Source of the DNA: Rheinheimera sp. MM224
GTDB taxonomy: Bacteria; Pseudomonadota; Gammaproteobacteria; Enterobacterales; Alteromonadaceae
Length of the DNA: 64,000 nucleotides
Direction of reading: 5' to 3'
Assembly: GCF_947090785.1 (NCBI RefSeq)
Contig: NZ_OX352320.1
Coordinates: 310,001 to 374,000 of the forward strand
Numbering within the stretch: the stretch's first letter is position 1; every line of letters begins with the position of its first letter. A program made the position numbers and the translations under genes. This document shows positions 12,001-18,801 of this stretch, in pieces. The notes beneath the pieces were generated by a model. That model made no database searches. It saw only the letters and a program-made list of their open reading frames with translations, and was not told where the DNA came from.

Positions 12001-14018
12001 GTCTGAATAATGTAACCTCAGATCAAACTCAATTAAGTTTTGATCCGACAGAGCAAGGGCCTGGTTTATATCTGGTTAGCTATACGGCTACAGATAATGG
12101 AACTCCTAGTTTGTCTGCAACGTCCAGAGTCTTTATTGTGATCCGGCCAAACTTACCGACGCTAGGCTCTGCTGATACGGATGGCGATTTAGTGCCAGAT
12201 GATCAGGAAGGTTTTGCAGATTCAGACGGTGATGGTATTCCGGATTATCAGGATGCGATTAACGAATGTAACGTGATGCCAACAGAGTTATTGGGACAAA
12301 CTCAGTTTGTGGCTGAAGGTGAGCCAGGTGTCTGTTTACGTTTGGGTACTGTAGCCGCAGAAACTGATGCCGGTGGTTTGCAGATTGCAACAGATGCCAT
12401 TGAAACAGACGATGTGGCAGTTAATATAGGCGGTATCTTCGACTTTATCGCTTATGGTTTGCCTGAACAGGGTAAGAGTTACAGCCTGGTGATACCACAA
12501 CGTTTACCAATACCGGCGAATGCCGTGTATCGTAAATTTAATGATGTCACAGGTTGGGTTGATTTTGTCAGCAATGAGCGTAACTCGGTCTCCAGTGCGG
12601 CCGGTGAGCGTGGTTTCTGTCCTCCTCCGGGTGATGCAGTCTGGACTGAAGGTTTAACTGAAGGTCACTGGTGTGTGCAGGTGACTGTGGAAGATGGTGG
12701 TCCTAACGATGCAGACGGTATTGCCAACAGTGCGATTGTTGACCCAGGCGGTGTAGCCGTTGAGCTTAATGGTAACAATCTGCCTGTTGCAGTAGCGGAT
12801 GAAGCTTCGGTTCTGGTGGACAGCAGTGTGGATGTGAATGTACTGGCGAATGACACGGATGTTGACGGAGATGCTTTGACGGTCAATCAGGCAATCAGTA
12901 GCTTCGGTACTGTGACTATTCTGGCTGATCAACAGTTAAGCTACACACCAAACCCTGACTTTGTTGGTACTGATACAGTGATATACAGTATTACCGATGG
13001 CAAAGGTGGCACTGCAAGCAGTGAATTGGTGGTGGACGTGTTTAGCAATACTGCACCAGTGGCGGTAAATGACACTGCATCCACTGATGACAGAACAGCG
13101 ATACTGATAGCTGTACTGACCAATGACACCGATGCCGAGGGTGATGTATTGACCGTTAGTGCAGCCAGTGCGTTGGAAGGAACTGTCAGTATTGAAGCTG
13201 ATCAACGCCTGCGTTACACACCAAAAGCAGGTTTTGATGGGGTAGATACCATCAGTTATACAGTGACAGACAGCTCTGGCGACTCCGCAACGGGTTCAGT
13301 CAGTGTCACAGTCCGCGCTTATCAGGATGTAGTAGTAGATAACAAATCAAGTGGGGGCAGTATGACCTGGTGGATGGGGATGGTATTAGCAGGAGCTGTG
13401 ATGTTGCGTCGCCGTTCAGTCTTTGGTGTTGCCGCTGTCGCATTGCTTTCTTTCAGTCCTTTTAGTCAGGGCGAAAATTGGTACCTGCAAGGTGCGGTAG
13501 GACAGAGTAAGGCCGATCAGAAACAAAACCGCCTGGTAGAAGAATTACCCAGCGGCACCATCACGGCCTTTGATGACAGCGATAGCTTGTATGGCATCAC
13601 TTTAGGTTACAAGCTGCACCCTTATTTCTCGCTGGAGATAGGGTATCAGGACTCAGGTGAAGCCAGCAGTCAAATCAGCGGTGATAGTCTGACTCCAGAG
13701 CAATACCATGAATTGGTCAAAGCAGTGAGCCCTGTGCTGGTGGATGGCTGGACTATAGCTGGCCGTTTTACCTTATGGCAAAACGAGCAGTGGGACCTGG
13801 AAGTGCCATTGGGAGTTTTGAATTGGGATAGTGAAGTCGAAAGTACGATGGGCGATACCACGTTATATTCAACAGATGACGGCAAAAATTGGTTCTTGGG
13901 TGTACAACTGAATTACAAAGTGTCGGATGACTGGAAAGTCGGCTTGGGTTATCAACAACTGCAATTGGAAGCGAATGATGTTAGTAGCTGGTTGTTGAGT
14001 TTACGCTACGATTTTTAA
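3009..14018 (+). CDS. Giant repeat adhesin (3669 aa) with internal GlyGly-CTERM-like signal and C-terminal beta barrel
   Basis: Signal peptide at residues 1-25 (MKKHYQWIKNG...GMASA). Order of domains by motif: a Calx-beta-like domain (about 155-255), many bacterial Ig-like units (about 260-2110), cadherin/He_PIG-type putative Ig repeats (about 2120-2582, including three near-identical copies), tandem-95 cadherin-like units, a HYR-like unit (about 2770-2850), thrombospondin-type-3 calcium repeats (DTDGDLVPDDQEGFADSDGDG, about 3056), a choice-of-anchor-U-like domain (about 3085-3250) and two more tandem-95 units. Residues 3449-3470 form a GlyGly-CTERM-like signal (GGS, WW, hydrophobic stretch, RRRS). 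It runs straight into a signal-peptide-like segment (3470-3488) and a 181-residue outer-membrane beta barrel ending in SLRYDF. Calcium-dependent surface adhesion is likely. Start ATG 3009 has AAGGAG upstream. A terminator follows. Confidence 0.9.
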   Translation: MKKHYQWIKNGLPLIIALAPGMASASSRNVSSVLKSKNPIVLTSAQVAEQPDTPQDSFSAFSSESTETFPLHTATIAKKAEPALKLQPLQQQYLTQMLNKNSSSGQAGSRFDGVKAVGGVNELIRTVGNCITSITSSPGLCQDDPSVTCSVDADCDLSLSVADAFMAEGNSGSTNMAHTVSLNRTTLDPVTVTYTTSPVSATAGSDYTHVTNIATIAAGQTTTIVNVPILGDGLIETDETYTLTLSDPSIGASISDATATGTITNDDVAPAVTSVTSSSANGTYNTGDIVSVTVNFSKNVTVTGTPQLTLETGTTDTVLNYSSGSTTSALEFNYTVAAGHSSPDLDYTSTSALALNSGTIRDAATNNAILTLASPGAANSLGANKNLIIDGVDPTVSSVSVPANATYSSGQNLDFTVNTSENVTVNTGGGTPRIALTIGATTRYATYVSGTGTSALLFRYTVDITDVDTDGIAVGAAIDANGGTLRDAATNSLTLTLNSVGATTGVLVVSTPAVTDGNISISGASGTGGAYKIGDTVTASWNNTAGGDNNSGITGVTVDFSAFGGGAAVAATESSGTWTASYTITAGAVDAANRNVSVTASNAQGGTTRADTTNATVDSVAPTVSNANISISGATGTGGAYKIGDTLTATWNNTAGGDNNSDTISGATVDFSSFGGGAAVAATNSAGTWTATYTLTAGVIDAANRNVSFSAVDNAGNTTTTADTTNATVDTVAPIVSDVYIGISGGTGTAGAYIIGDTVTASWDNSAIGDDNSDTISATTVDFSAFGGGAAVAATNSSGTWTATYTLTSGAIEATNLNVSVTAMDNAGNTRTQADSSNAAVDNVAPAVASVSVPANATYKAGDHLDFVVSIASASDVVVDSTGGTPRLALTIGSSTVYASYISGSASPNLTFRYTVQAADLDADGIAVAAAIDLNGGTLKDGSGNNLALTLNSVGSTAAVLVDAAPPAAPSTPDLAAGSDTGASSTDNITNDTTPTLTGTAEADSTVTLYDTDGTTALGTIPADGSGNWSITSSALIDGAHTLTVKATDAAGNESVASTGLSVTIDTTAPTVTDANISIAGGSGTSGAYIVGDTVTASWNNGAGGDNNTDVASTVTIDFSAFGGGAAVAATNSGGTWSATYSIVAGVIDGTNLNVSVSATDTAGNLTTTADSSNATVDTIVATISSVGVPANATYEVGQNLDFTVNANQNITVNIAGGTPRIALTLGASTVYATYVSGSSTGVLTFRYTVQVGDADSDGIAVSSAVDLNGGTLKDAGGNNLTLTLNSVGSTAAVLVDAVAPTAPATPDLAAGSDTGESSTDNITNDTTPTITGTAEANSSVTLYDTDGTTALGTVAADGSGNWSMTSSALSEGSHTLTAKATDAANNESLVSAGLSVTIDTTAPSVTGSTPDGAALANAASVIFTVAFNDTVYGLAAGDFTVTATGSASGTAASVSAASGTSVNVTVSTISGTGTLRLDTNASGITDLAGNQAPAFTSGGTHTVDHDAPVITGVAFDQTSIDSLNQTAVSFTLAGAEVGTTAEYTITSSNGGTPVTASGIAVGSITQQISGVNVTGLIDGTLTISLTLTDDADNVSSAVTDTVIKDANVPAVTAVAVTDGNYKAGDTISFTVTLNDSVTVSGVNSTLGIDIDGSTQQAAFVSSAGTVLTYSYTVLPGQNTDSSGVSIVASSIVLNGDTIRDSGNNDAVLTFAGTNNPDAQVDTTAPVATVVTDPAEAVFVNAADYEIKGTHSEIGVAVSLYVDTDNNGVEDSPGHDIGQAIVDADGNWSIPNVALTADTEHNYVVIAEDAAGNESIAVDVPTITEDSIAPVAAAVTAPVTAVSVNTSTQLIEGTHSEDGVTIELFADSDNDGVADNSTVLASAEVGTVTTSIWSFNAPLTTNTENNFVVIAKDKAGNVSAAVDVVTITQDSVAPVVTVTALTTADSTPGLTGTVDDVTASLSLTVDGQTLTPTNNGNGSWTLADNLIAALDHGIYDVAISATDAQGNIGTDASSNELTIDLLPPSGYSAAIVQDIINAANQTAMSFVFAGAEVGTVYNYSVSDGTNSVTGSGTVSSATQQVGSINVTALAETTLQLSVILTDVVGNAGSVVTDTVLKRYNTTPLISGTASTSVNEDSLYSFTPTATDADSGTTLTFSISNKPAWATFSASTGTLTGTPTNANVGATSGIVISVSDGTASASLPAFAITVVNTNDAPLVSSTAVTVATQGSAYSYSFAGTDVDVGDTLTRSVVTKPAWLNFNASTGLLSGTPGNSDVGVHSVTLRITDAAGLFANQSFNITVTNINDAPTITGSPAVTVAQGAAYSFVPTAADVDTGTTLTFRIANKPTWATFNTATGALSGTPANANVGATAGIVISVSDGTLSASLPAFTLTVTNINDAPTITGSPAVTVAQGAAYSFVPTAADVDTGTTLTFRIANKPTWATFNTATGALSGTPANANVGATAGIVISVSDGTLSASLPAFTLTVTNINDAPTITGSPAVTVAQGAAYSFVPTAADVDTGTTLTFRIANKPTWATFNTATGALSGTPANANVGATAGIVISVSDGTLSASLPAFTLTVTNTNDAPVAANSSATTAEDTPLSLTLTAQDPDQDELSFEIVTQPEHGTATVQGSLLVYTPEQDFNGTDSIGFVANDEESSSAVATISLTVTAVNDNPQVEDDSYSLQRVESNQYQLAVLANDSDVDEDTLTIDGASTSVGTVTFNAQGLTLTTPALYVGPVSLRYTVTDGKGGRDSADVNLIIEGGAASNLPVITVPADIEVNATALFTRVQLGTATAVDRNGRRLRVSLINGSLFFAPGEHIVYWQATDADGNTATKAQRVRVNPLVSLSKDQLVTEGSEVEVQVILNGPAPVYPVSVPYVVSGSANGNDHTLVSGVAEISSGLSTTIRFNVLEDGQADSPEDVIITLDSSVNRGSQRVSRIVISEANIAPVVSLTVNQNNENRLTISEGDGLVTVTATVTDANPQDQITGVWNLGRLNNVTSDQTQLSFDPTEQGPGLYLVSYTATDNGTPSLSATSRVFIVIRPNLPTLGSADTDGDLVPDDQEGFADSDGDGIPDYQDAINECNVMPTELLGQTQFVAEGEPGVCLRLGTVAAETDAGGLQIATDAIETDDVAVNIGGIFDFIAYGLPEQGKSYSLVIPQRLPIPANAVYRKFNDVTGWVDFVSNERNSVSSAAGERGFCPPPGDAVWTEGLTEGHWCVQVTVEDGGPNDADGIANSAIVDPGGVAVELNGNNLPVAVADEASVLVDSSVDVNVLANDTDVDGDALTVNQAISSFGTVTILADQQLSYTPNPDFVGTDTVIYSITDGKGGTASSELVVDVFSNTAPVAVNDTASTDDRTAILIAVLTNDTDAEGDVLTVSAASALEGTVSIEADQRLRYTPKAGFDGVDTISYTVTDSSGDSATGSVSVTVRAYQDVVVDNKSSGGSMTWWMGMVLAGAVMLRRRSVFGVAAVALLSFSPFSQGENWYLQGAVGQSKADQKQNRLVEELPSGTITAFDDSDSLYGITLGYKLHPYFSLEIGYQDSGEASSQISGDSLTPEQYHELVKAVSPVLVDGWTIAGRFTLWQNEQWDLEVPLGVLNWDSEVESTMGDTTLYSTDDGKNWFLGVQLNYKVSDDWKVGLGYQQLQLEANDVSSWLLSLRYDF
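5556..7218 (+). repeat. Higher-order repeat within the adhesin (two copies about 1002 bases apart)
   Basis: Two blocks of roughly 660 bases (about 5556-6216 and 6558-7218) encode the same order of units: VPANATY, then LNGGTLKD, then LAAGSDTG, then TLYDTDGTTALGT, then VTIDTTAP. Anchors such as GGCTCAGATACAGGGG recur at an offset of exactly 1002 bases (334 codons). An intervening Ig unit starting near 6228 belongs to a further family whose other members start near 4552, 4882 and 5220, with about 330-base spacing. The pattern indicates segmental duplication in frame. Confidence 0.85.
9912..10748 (+). repeat. Three near-identical 279-bp tandem repeats in the adhesin
   Basis: Copies at 9912-10190, 10191-10469 and 10470-10748 each encode 93 residues beginning TNINDAPTITGSPAVTVAQG. 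I saw only isolated base differences (GTC/GTG in the first copy, CCA/CCG in the third), so the encoded protein is identical. A more diverged version lies just upstream (about 9369-9650). The near-identity points to recent duplication or continuing gene conversion and predicts copy-number variation between strains. Confidence 0.95.
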
Positions 14019-14032
14019 TTGCATTTTTTCTC

Positions 14033-14058
14033 AAAAGGGCGGTGTTTACCGCCCTTTT
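14033..14058 (+). terminator. Terminator after the adhesin gene
   Basis: A perfect 11-bp inverted repeat AAAAGGGCGGT / ACCGCCCTTTT with a 4-base GTTT loop. The 3' arm supplies the T-rich tract (CCCTTTTGTATTT). It closes the protease/TIGR03032/adhesin unit. Confidence 0.88.
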
Positions 14059-14178
14059 GTATTTCTACTACACAGGATAGTTTTACCTTGTTATGTTTTG
14101 TGACAAATAAAGGCTGCGGGTTTTCAGATCGCTTTGTTATGTTAAGCTGAGTGCAAAAGTAAATCGGAGTAAAAGTAA

Positions 14179-14403
14179 ATGTCAGGACAAGGCTCAGGTG
14201 GTAACGTATTAGCCGCATTATGTAGTTTGTTTATCCCAGGTTTAGGGCAATTGTTACAAGGCCGTTTGATAGCAGCTATTCTGTTTTTCGCAATCACAGT
14301 GGTGGGTTATGCACTGTGGTGGTTAATCATCCCGCTTATTATTGGTGGCATCGCACACTTGTTTGCGATACTGGATGCTGCCCGTTTTAAGTCTTACCGT
14401 TGA
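14179..14403 (+). CDS. Small two-helix membrane protein (TM2-like)
   Basis: A 74-residue protein. A short Gly/Ser-rich N terminus is followed by two hydrophobic helices (about 10-28 and 33-62) joined around GLGQLLQGR, a turn seen in TM2-type and related small membrane proteins. No catalytic motif is visible; function unknown. The start is ATG 14179 with CGGAG 9 bases upstream. The ten bases AAAAGTAAAT occur twice (14155-14164 and 14171-14180), bracketing this ribosome site as a direct repeat of 16-base period. The 3' end overlaps the convergent gene by 10 bases. Confidence 0.65.
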   Translation: MSGQGSGGNVLAALCSLFIPGLGQLLQGRLIAAILFFAITVVGYALWWLIIPLIIGGIAHLFAILDAARFKSYR

Positions 14404-15059
14404 ACCTGCACAGTTAACTGACGTAATGCGGCTTCCAACTGTGGAACTAAAGCCGCATGACGTTCATGCACATAATGAAAAATTTCGGTTTTGGCCAAAT
14501 CAGGTGCAATAGTGTAAATACCTTGATAAGCCTGTTGTTTTAACAGCCATTCGGTTTCATCCCCCAAGAGCACTGCAATATCAGCCCTGCCTGATAACAG
14601 CCTCCGTATAGCCTGCGGAATAGTGTTTACTTCGGTGTATTGTTGGCCCTGCATATTGATTTTGGCCAGATAAATTCCCCGTAAAACATCCACCCGCCAA
14701 ATGCCTAAGCTTTGCCAGTTTCTAATCTGGATGGCGGGATCACGACTAAAAGCCGTAATACGGATATGCCCTATAGGTACTTTGACCCGGACCATATTAG
14801 GTAACATGGTAGCCGCTTCAGCTGTTCGGCTAAGCTCGGCATCAAGCATCAGTCCTTTATTGCTTTCATAAGCACTGCGTTCCAGTGGCATAACCACCAG
14901 CTTCATCTGATAGCCTAATTGTTGATAGGCTTTTTCCATTAATAAGATACTGGGGTGATCAAGAGGTAAATTATTGGATGCGCCGACATCAATCTGTCGT
15001 GCTGTGGCTAGGCAAGTGCTGCACTGAACGCAAAACAGGCAGAGTAATAAAAAGCGCAT
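14394..15059 (-). CDS. Periplasmic solute-binding-like protein (SBP_bac_3 fold)
   Basis: A 221-residue protein with a signal peptide (MRFLLLCLFCVQCSTCLATA). The body resembles the extracellular solute-binding family 3 fold: an early beta strand (IDVGASNNLPLDHPS), YQQLGYQMKLVVMPLERS, and a second lobe with AIRRLLSGRADIAVLLGDETE. Such stand-alone proteins occur widely in Alteromonadales without a linked ABC permease, and none is linked here. The ligand cannot be read from the sequence. It is shorter than typical amino-acid binding proteins (about 250 residues). It converges on the small membrane-protein gene, overlapping by 10 bases. Confidence 0.7.
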   Translation of the reverse strand: MRFLLLCLFCVQCSTCLATARQIDVGASNNLPLDHPSILLMEKAYQQLGYQMKLVVMPLERSAYESNKGLMLDAELSRTAEAATMLPNMVRVKVPIGHIRITAFSRDPAIQIRNWQSLGIWRVDVLRGIYLAKINMQGQQYTEVNTIPQAIRRLLSGRADIAVLLGDETEWLLKQQAYQGIYTIAPDLAKTEIFHYVHERHAALVPQLEAALRQLTVQVQR

Positions 15060-15129
15060 AGATGACTCCCCGACAGATCTGCTTTGACTATAGCAAGCAG
15101 ATTCAGTCAGGGAACATTATTTGTAGTAT

Positions 15130-16050
15130 TTATAAAGGCGGCTGTACAACTGAACCCTGAATAAAAGGCGCAACTTTCAACCAGACGTCTTTGGGAGGCA
15201 AGCGAGTTTTACTGCCCACCACACAAAACAGCCCGGGGTTAGCCAAATCAAAGCTGCCCGCTATATTCCAGGATTCATAAGGATGTGAATCATGGATCAG
15301 TAACAAAGCCGGAGTTTGAGCTGCGCCCGCAATAACATGGAACTGCTCCAGCAAACCCAGTTTCATCGCGCACAGGTAATAAAGCGAATATTCAGTCCAT
15401 TTCAGTTTTAAGAAACGACCTATCCACCAATTTTTTGGATTCGCCGGATCATGCAGTGAACACAAAGCATCCACCCAGTTTTCAGCTGCTTTGTTGGGCG
15501 ATAATTCCTGCATCAGCTTTTGGCTTAAGGTTCTGGACATCAGCGCCGGAGTCACTGTCATGCCTAATTCTTTTGGACCTACATCCGGACTCATATTCAG
15601 AATGCGGGCAGAGGATTTCCACCATTTAGGGTGCTGTGCTCTTTGTTCGTATTGCAGTAAAGCTTTGCCATCGATAATAAGTTTGCTTTCATCCAAAGGT
15701 TTCAGGCAAATAACATCGGCATCAAGGGTCAGATAAAACTCATTTTCGACTAAATTGGCGATGGCAATTTTCAATAACTGTTGTTTGCGCCAGCCCCGCA
15801 TCTTTGGATACTTTTTAAATTGTGGTAATAAATCATCTTCGGCCATCACTTTAATGTTCAATGATTGCCAGCAAGCGTATTCCTGTTGCACCAGCTCGAC
15901 TTCAGCGGCCGGAACCAGCACAAAAATCTCGGAGATGGTTCCTTCGGCAACAAAGGTTTGCAATGAGGTAAATAAGATATGAGCCCGCTTTAAATCGTTG
16001 ACGTCGTAGCTACCACTTGCTTTTAATGGCAGAACTGCACTAATCGCCAT
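15130..16050 (-). CDS. DUF6492-type glycosyltransferase-like protein
   Basis: A 306-residue cytoplasmic protein. The N terminus AISAVLPLKASGSYDVNDLKRAHILFTSL and the segment FYLTLDADVICLKPLD (a DxD motif preceded by a hydrophobic strand) match the DUF6492 group of GT-A-fold nucleotide-sugar enzymes. WRKQQLLKIAIA and the late LLLIHDSHPYESW are also in keeping. A role in a surface polysaccharide or glycan is plausible, and manC lies divergently 385 bases away, but donor and acceptor are unknown. The start is well supported: AGGAGTTTAGC directly precedes the ATG on the minus strand. Confidence 0.7.
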   Translation of the reverse strand: MAISAVLPLKASGSYDVNDLKRAHILFTSLQTFVAEGTISEIFVLVPAAEVELVQQEYACWQSLNIKVMAEDDLLPQFKKYPKMRGWRKQQLLKIAIANLVENEFYLTLDADVICLKPLDESKLIIDGKALLQYEQRAQHPKWWKSSARILNMSPDVGPKELGMTVTPALMSRTLSQKLMQELSPNKAAENWVDALCSLHDPANPKNWWIGRFLKLKWTEYSLYYLCAMKLGLLEQFHVIAGAAQTPALLLIHDSHPYESWNIAGSFDLANPGLFCVVGSKTRLPPKDVWLKVAPFIQGSVVQPPL

Positions 16051-16435
16051 GCTAAACTCCTGTTATATAATCAGGTTTTTACTAAACCCATTGGAAAAAT
16101 GCTGATCACAGTATGGCAACTTGCAGAAAACTGATATTCAGGCTGAAAATCAGAATCACAACTGATGTAACTGTCGTTAGTTCGCGTTACGCAGGGGTGC
16201 TAAAAGCCACTGAACAGTACATTAAGTTTGTGTAATATACGGGATCCGATTTTATACGTAACCCCGAATGGGTATCAAACAAAAATGTTGCGCTATTGTG
16301 ATTTTTTGCTGTATTTAGCCCAGTTTGGATAGATAAAACGCAGAAAAGTTTCTGTGAGCTACCGTAGTATCTGTAGTTACACTGTATTTATCAGCAGATA
16401 AAACAAGCGGTCACCCTATTAGACAAGGATTAATA
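16051..16435. other. Intergenic region between divergent glycosyltransferase-like gene and manC
   Basis: A 385-base AT-rich stretch that must hold both divergent promoters. I see no convincing small gene, no strong hairpin with a T tract and no JUMPstart/ops element. AAGGATTAATA before ATG 16436 is the manC ribosome site. No promoter could be assigned with confidence. Confidence 0.5.
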
Positions 16436-17860
16436 ATGATTTTACCTGTGATTATGGCGGGCGGTTCTGGTAGCAGATTATGGCCCTTGTCCCGCGATTT
16501 GATGCCAAAACAGTTTTTAAAGCTCGATGGTGACCTGACCATGTTACAAGCTACTGTGATGAGGTTGCAGGGGTTGAATGCTGAAGCTGCGCTGGTGATT
16601 TGTAACGAAGACCACCGATTTGTCGCTGCCGAACAGCTAAGGCAAATAAAACAGTTAAATCATAATATTATATTGGAACCCGCAGGCCGAAATACAGCGC
16701 CAGCTATTGCGCTCGCTGCCTTAACTGCGATTAAAAAAGGTCAGGACCCGTTGTTGCTGGTGCTGGCTGCGGATCATGTAATTGCTGATGTTGATGCTTT
16801 TCAGCAGGCCGTTGTTGCGGCAACTGAATTTGCCAATGCGGATCAATTAGTCACTTTTGGTATTGTGCCTACGGCTGCTGAAACTGGCTACGGCTATATC
16901 AAAAGGGGATCGTGCAAAAAGTTAAATGGTACTGAAGCTTATCAGGTGGCGCAGTTTGTTGAAAAACCAAAGCTGGAATCCGCTTTGGAGTACTTAAGCA
17001 GCGGCGATTATTACTGGAATAGCGGCATGTTTTTGTTTAAAGCCAGCCGCTATCTGACAGAGCTGAAACAACACAGACCCGATATTTATGCGGCTTGCGA
17101 GCAAGCCATGGCAGAAGTGGACCCTGATCTGGATTTTATCCGTGTCAATCAGCAGGCCTTTTTAGCTTGTCCGTCTGAGTCTATTGACTACGCTGTGATG
17201 GAAAAAACCGCTGCTGCTGTAGTAGTGCCGTTAGACGCAAACTGGAGCGATGTCGGCAGCTGGTCTTCCCTGTGGGATATTTCTGAAAAAAACAGTCAGG
17301 GTAATGTACATAAAGGCGATGTGCTGAGTTGTGACAGCAGTGACAACTATGTGTTTGCTGAAACAGGTTTAGTAGCCACTGTGGGGCTGCAGAATATCGT
17401 CGTGGTGCAAACCAAAGATGCAGTACTGGTGGCGGCCAAAGACAGAGTACAGGACGTAAAATCCATAGTGCAGCAACTGAAAGATTTGGGTCGCAGCGAG
17501 CATAAAATTCACCGTGAAGTGTACAGACCCTGGGGTAAATATGACTCCATTGATCAGGGCCAACGTTATCAGGTCAAGCATATTACCGTCCATCCTGGCC
17601 AAAAACTGTCGGTACAAATGCATCACCACAGAGCAGAACACTGGATAGTGGTCGCTGGTACGGCTTTAGTCAGCATAGATGGCGTGGATACCATGCTGTC
17701 AGAAAACCAGTCTGTGTATATTCCACTCGGAGCTGTACATGCACTGGAGAATCCGGGGAAAATCCCGCTGGAGCTGATTGAAGTGCAATCCGGTACTTAT
17801 TTAGGGGAAGACGACATAGTCCGGTTTTCAGACCGATATGGCAGGGTAGAAGCTAAATAG
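16436..17860 (+). CDS. manC: Mannose-1-phosphate guanylyltransferase / mannose-6-phosphate isomerase
   Basis: A 474-residue bifunctional enzyme of the ManC/CpsB/AlgA type that makes GDP-mannose for surface polysaccharides. The nucleotidyltransferase signature [20 protein letters not shown] is at residues 6-25, with LAADHVI, FVEKP and [10 protein letters not shown] further on. The C-terminal 110 residues are the cupin-type isomerase domain: [31 protein letters not shown] and the final [12 protein letters not shown]. Length matches the family. The remaining GDP-mannose gene (manB) is not in the window, so phosphomannomutase must be encoded elsewhere. It stands alone, ending before a hairpin shared with the convergent aldolase operon. 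Confidence 0.93.
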   Translation: MILPVIMAGGSGSRLWPLSRDLMPKQFLKLDGDLTMLQATVMRLQGLNAEAALVICNEDHRFVAAEQLRQIKQLNHNIILEPAGRNTAPAIALAALTAIKKGQDPLLLVLAADHVIADVDAFQQAVVAATEFANADQLVTFGIVPTAAETGYGYIKRGSCKKLNGTEAYQVAQFVEKPKLESALEYLSSGDYYWNSGMFLFKASRYLTELKQHRPDIYAACEQAMAEVDPDLDFIRVNQQAFLACPSESIDYAVMEKTAAAVVVPLDANWSDVGSWSSLWDISEKNSQGNVHKGDVLSCDSSDNYVFAETGLVATVGLQNIVVVQTKDAVLVAAKDRVQDVKSIVQQLKDLGRSEHKIHREVYRPWGKYDSIDQGQRYQVKHITVHPGQKLSVQMHHHRAEHWIVVAGTALVSIDGVDTMLSENQSVYIPLGAVHALENPGKIPLELIEVQSGTYLGEDDIVRFSDRYGRVEAK

Positions 17861-17877
17861 TTCAGGCAACAGAGGCA

Positions 17878-17907
17878 ATTCAGGTCAGAGCATTCCCTGA
17901 CCTGAAT
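17878..17907. terminator. Hairpin between convergent manC and DapA-like genes
   Basis: An 11-bp perfect inverted repeat ATTCAGGTCAG / CTGACCTGAAT with an 8-base loop. There is no good T tract on either strand, so intrinsic termination would be weak. The GGTCAGAG core recurs in hairpins at 26213-26234 and 30804-30866. Confidence 0.6.
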
Positions 17908-17915
17908 AAATAGCC

Positions 17916-18791
17916 TTAAATTTGACTTAATAAACGCGTTAAAGTGGCCAGATCCTGTTCGTTTGCTGCAGTTAAAGGCTTGCGGGGCTGGCCCACTTCA
18001 AAACCTTTTAATGCTAAACCAGCTTTGACTGTTTTAGGCAGTCCACCGGACACAATAAAGCTTAACAGCGGCAACTGGCGATAAAAGTTGTCTTTAGCAG
18101 CCTGAAGATCACCTGCCTGAACCTGACTAAACAACTCTTTTGGCAACATACCCAATAAATTAGGCGCTGCGGTACACCAACCGCTGGCTCCGGCACATAA
18201 CGCCTCTAAAGCCAATGGATTGCTGCCATTGTAAAAAGGCAGTTCGCCAGAGGAAAGCTGGTAGATTTTGTGCATCCGCTGAATATCACCTGTGCTTTCT
18301 TTCACCATAGTGATTTGAGGTATGCCTCTGAACATTTTTACAATCAGCTCAGGTGACATATCCACGCCACTGGTGGCCGGATTGTTATAAATCATCACCG
18401 GTAAAGAGACTTCAGCGGCAATAGCCTTGTAGTAGCCAAAAATCTCATCATCTGTCAGTTTCCAGTAGGAAACCGGGATCACCATAATGGCATCGGCACC
18501 AATTTCTGCGGCAAAGCGGGCTTTGTTTATCGCCTGCTCTGTTGTCAGCTCAGAAATACCTATGATCACAGGAACACGCTTCGCGACAACCTGCACTGAG
18601 TGCTGTGCCACCTTCTGCCACTCGGCAAAACTCAGATAAGCACTTTCGCCTGTACTGCCTAACGGAGCTATGGCATCGCAACCGTTTTGTAGCAATAACT
18701 CGATACTTTGCGCCAATTTATTCAGATCCGGCTGGCTGCCGTCTGCAGTAAAAGGGGTGATGGGGTAAGCAATAATGCCGGTTAATTTCAT
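17916..18791 (-). CDS. Dihydrodipicolinate synthase (DapA)-family aldolase/lyase
   Basis: A 291-residue TIM-barrel protein of the DapA/NAL superfamily. Visible are the N-terminal GIIAYPITPF, the PLGSTGESAYLS loop, the catalytic-tyrosine strand MIYNNPATSG and the Schiff-base lysine strand ITMVKESTGD. The superfamily forms a lysine imine with pyruvate or a similar 2-oxo acid. It is probably not the biosynthetic DapA, because it is paired with a class II aldolase-like gene 10 bases upstream and a divergent MocR regulator, which suggests a catabolic pathway. The substrate is unknown. The ribosome site GAGGAG before ATG 18791 is strong. Confidence 0.85.
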   Translation of the reverse strand: MKLTGIIAYPITPFTADGSQPDLNKLAQSIELLLQNGCDAIAPLGSTGESAYLSFAEWQKVAQHSVQVVAKRVPVIIGISELTTEQAINKARFAAEIGADAIMVIPVSYWKLTDDEIFGYYKAIAAEVSLPVMIYNNPATSGVDMSPELIVKMFRGIPQITMVKESTGDIQRMHKIYQLSSGELPFYNGSNPLALEALCAGASGWCTAAPNLLGMLPKELFSQVQAGDLQAAKDNFYRQLPLLSFIVSGGLPKTVKAGLALKGFEVGQPRKPLTAANEQDLATLTRLLSQI

Positions 18792-18801
18792 CTTAAACTC
18801 C

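Noticed and set aside
4046..13885. Long open frames on the minus strand within the adhesin gene
   Set aside because: They mirror the low-complexity repeat composition of the sense strand, lack ribosome sites and repeat with the same 279-base offset.
16051..16435. JUMPstart/ops element before manC
   Set aside because: Only a partial CTACCGTAG is present; neither GGCGGTAGC nor the wider consensus was found.
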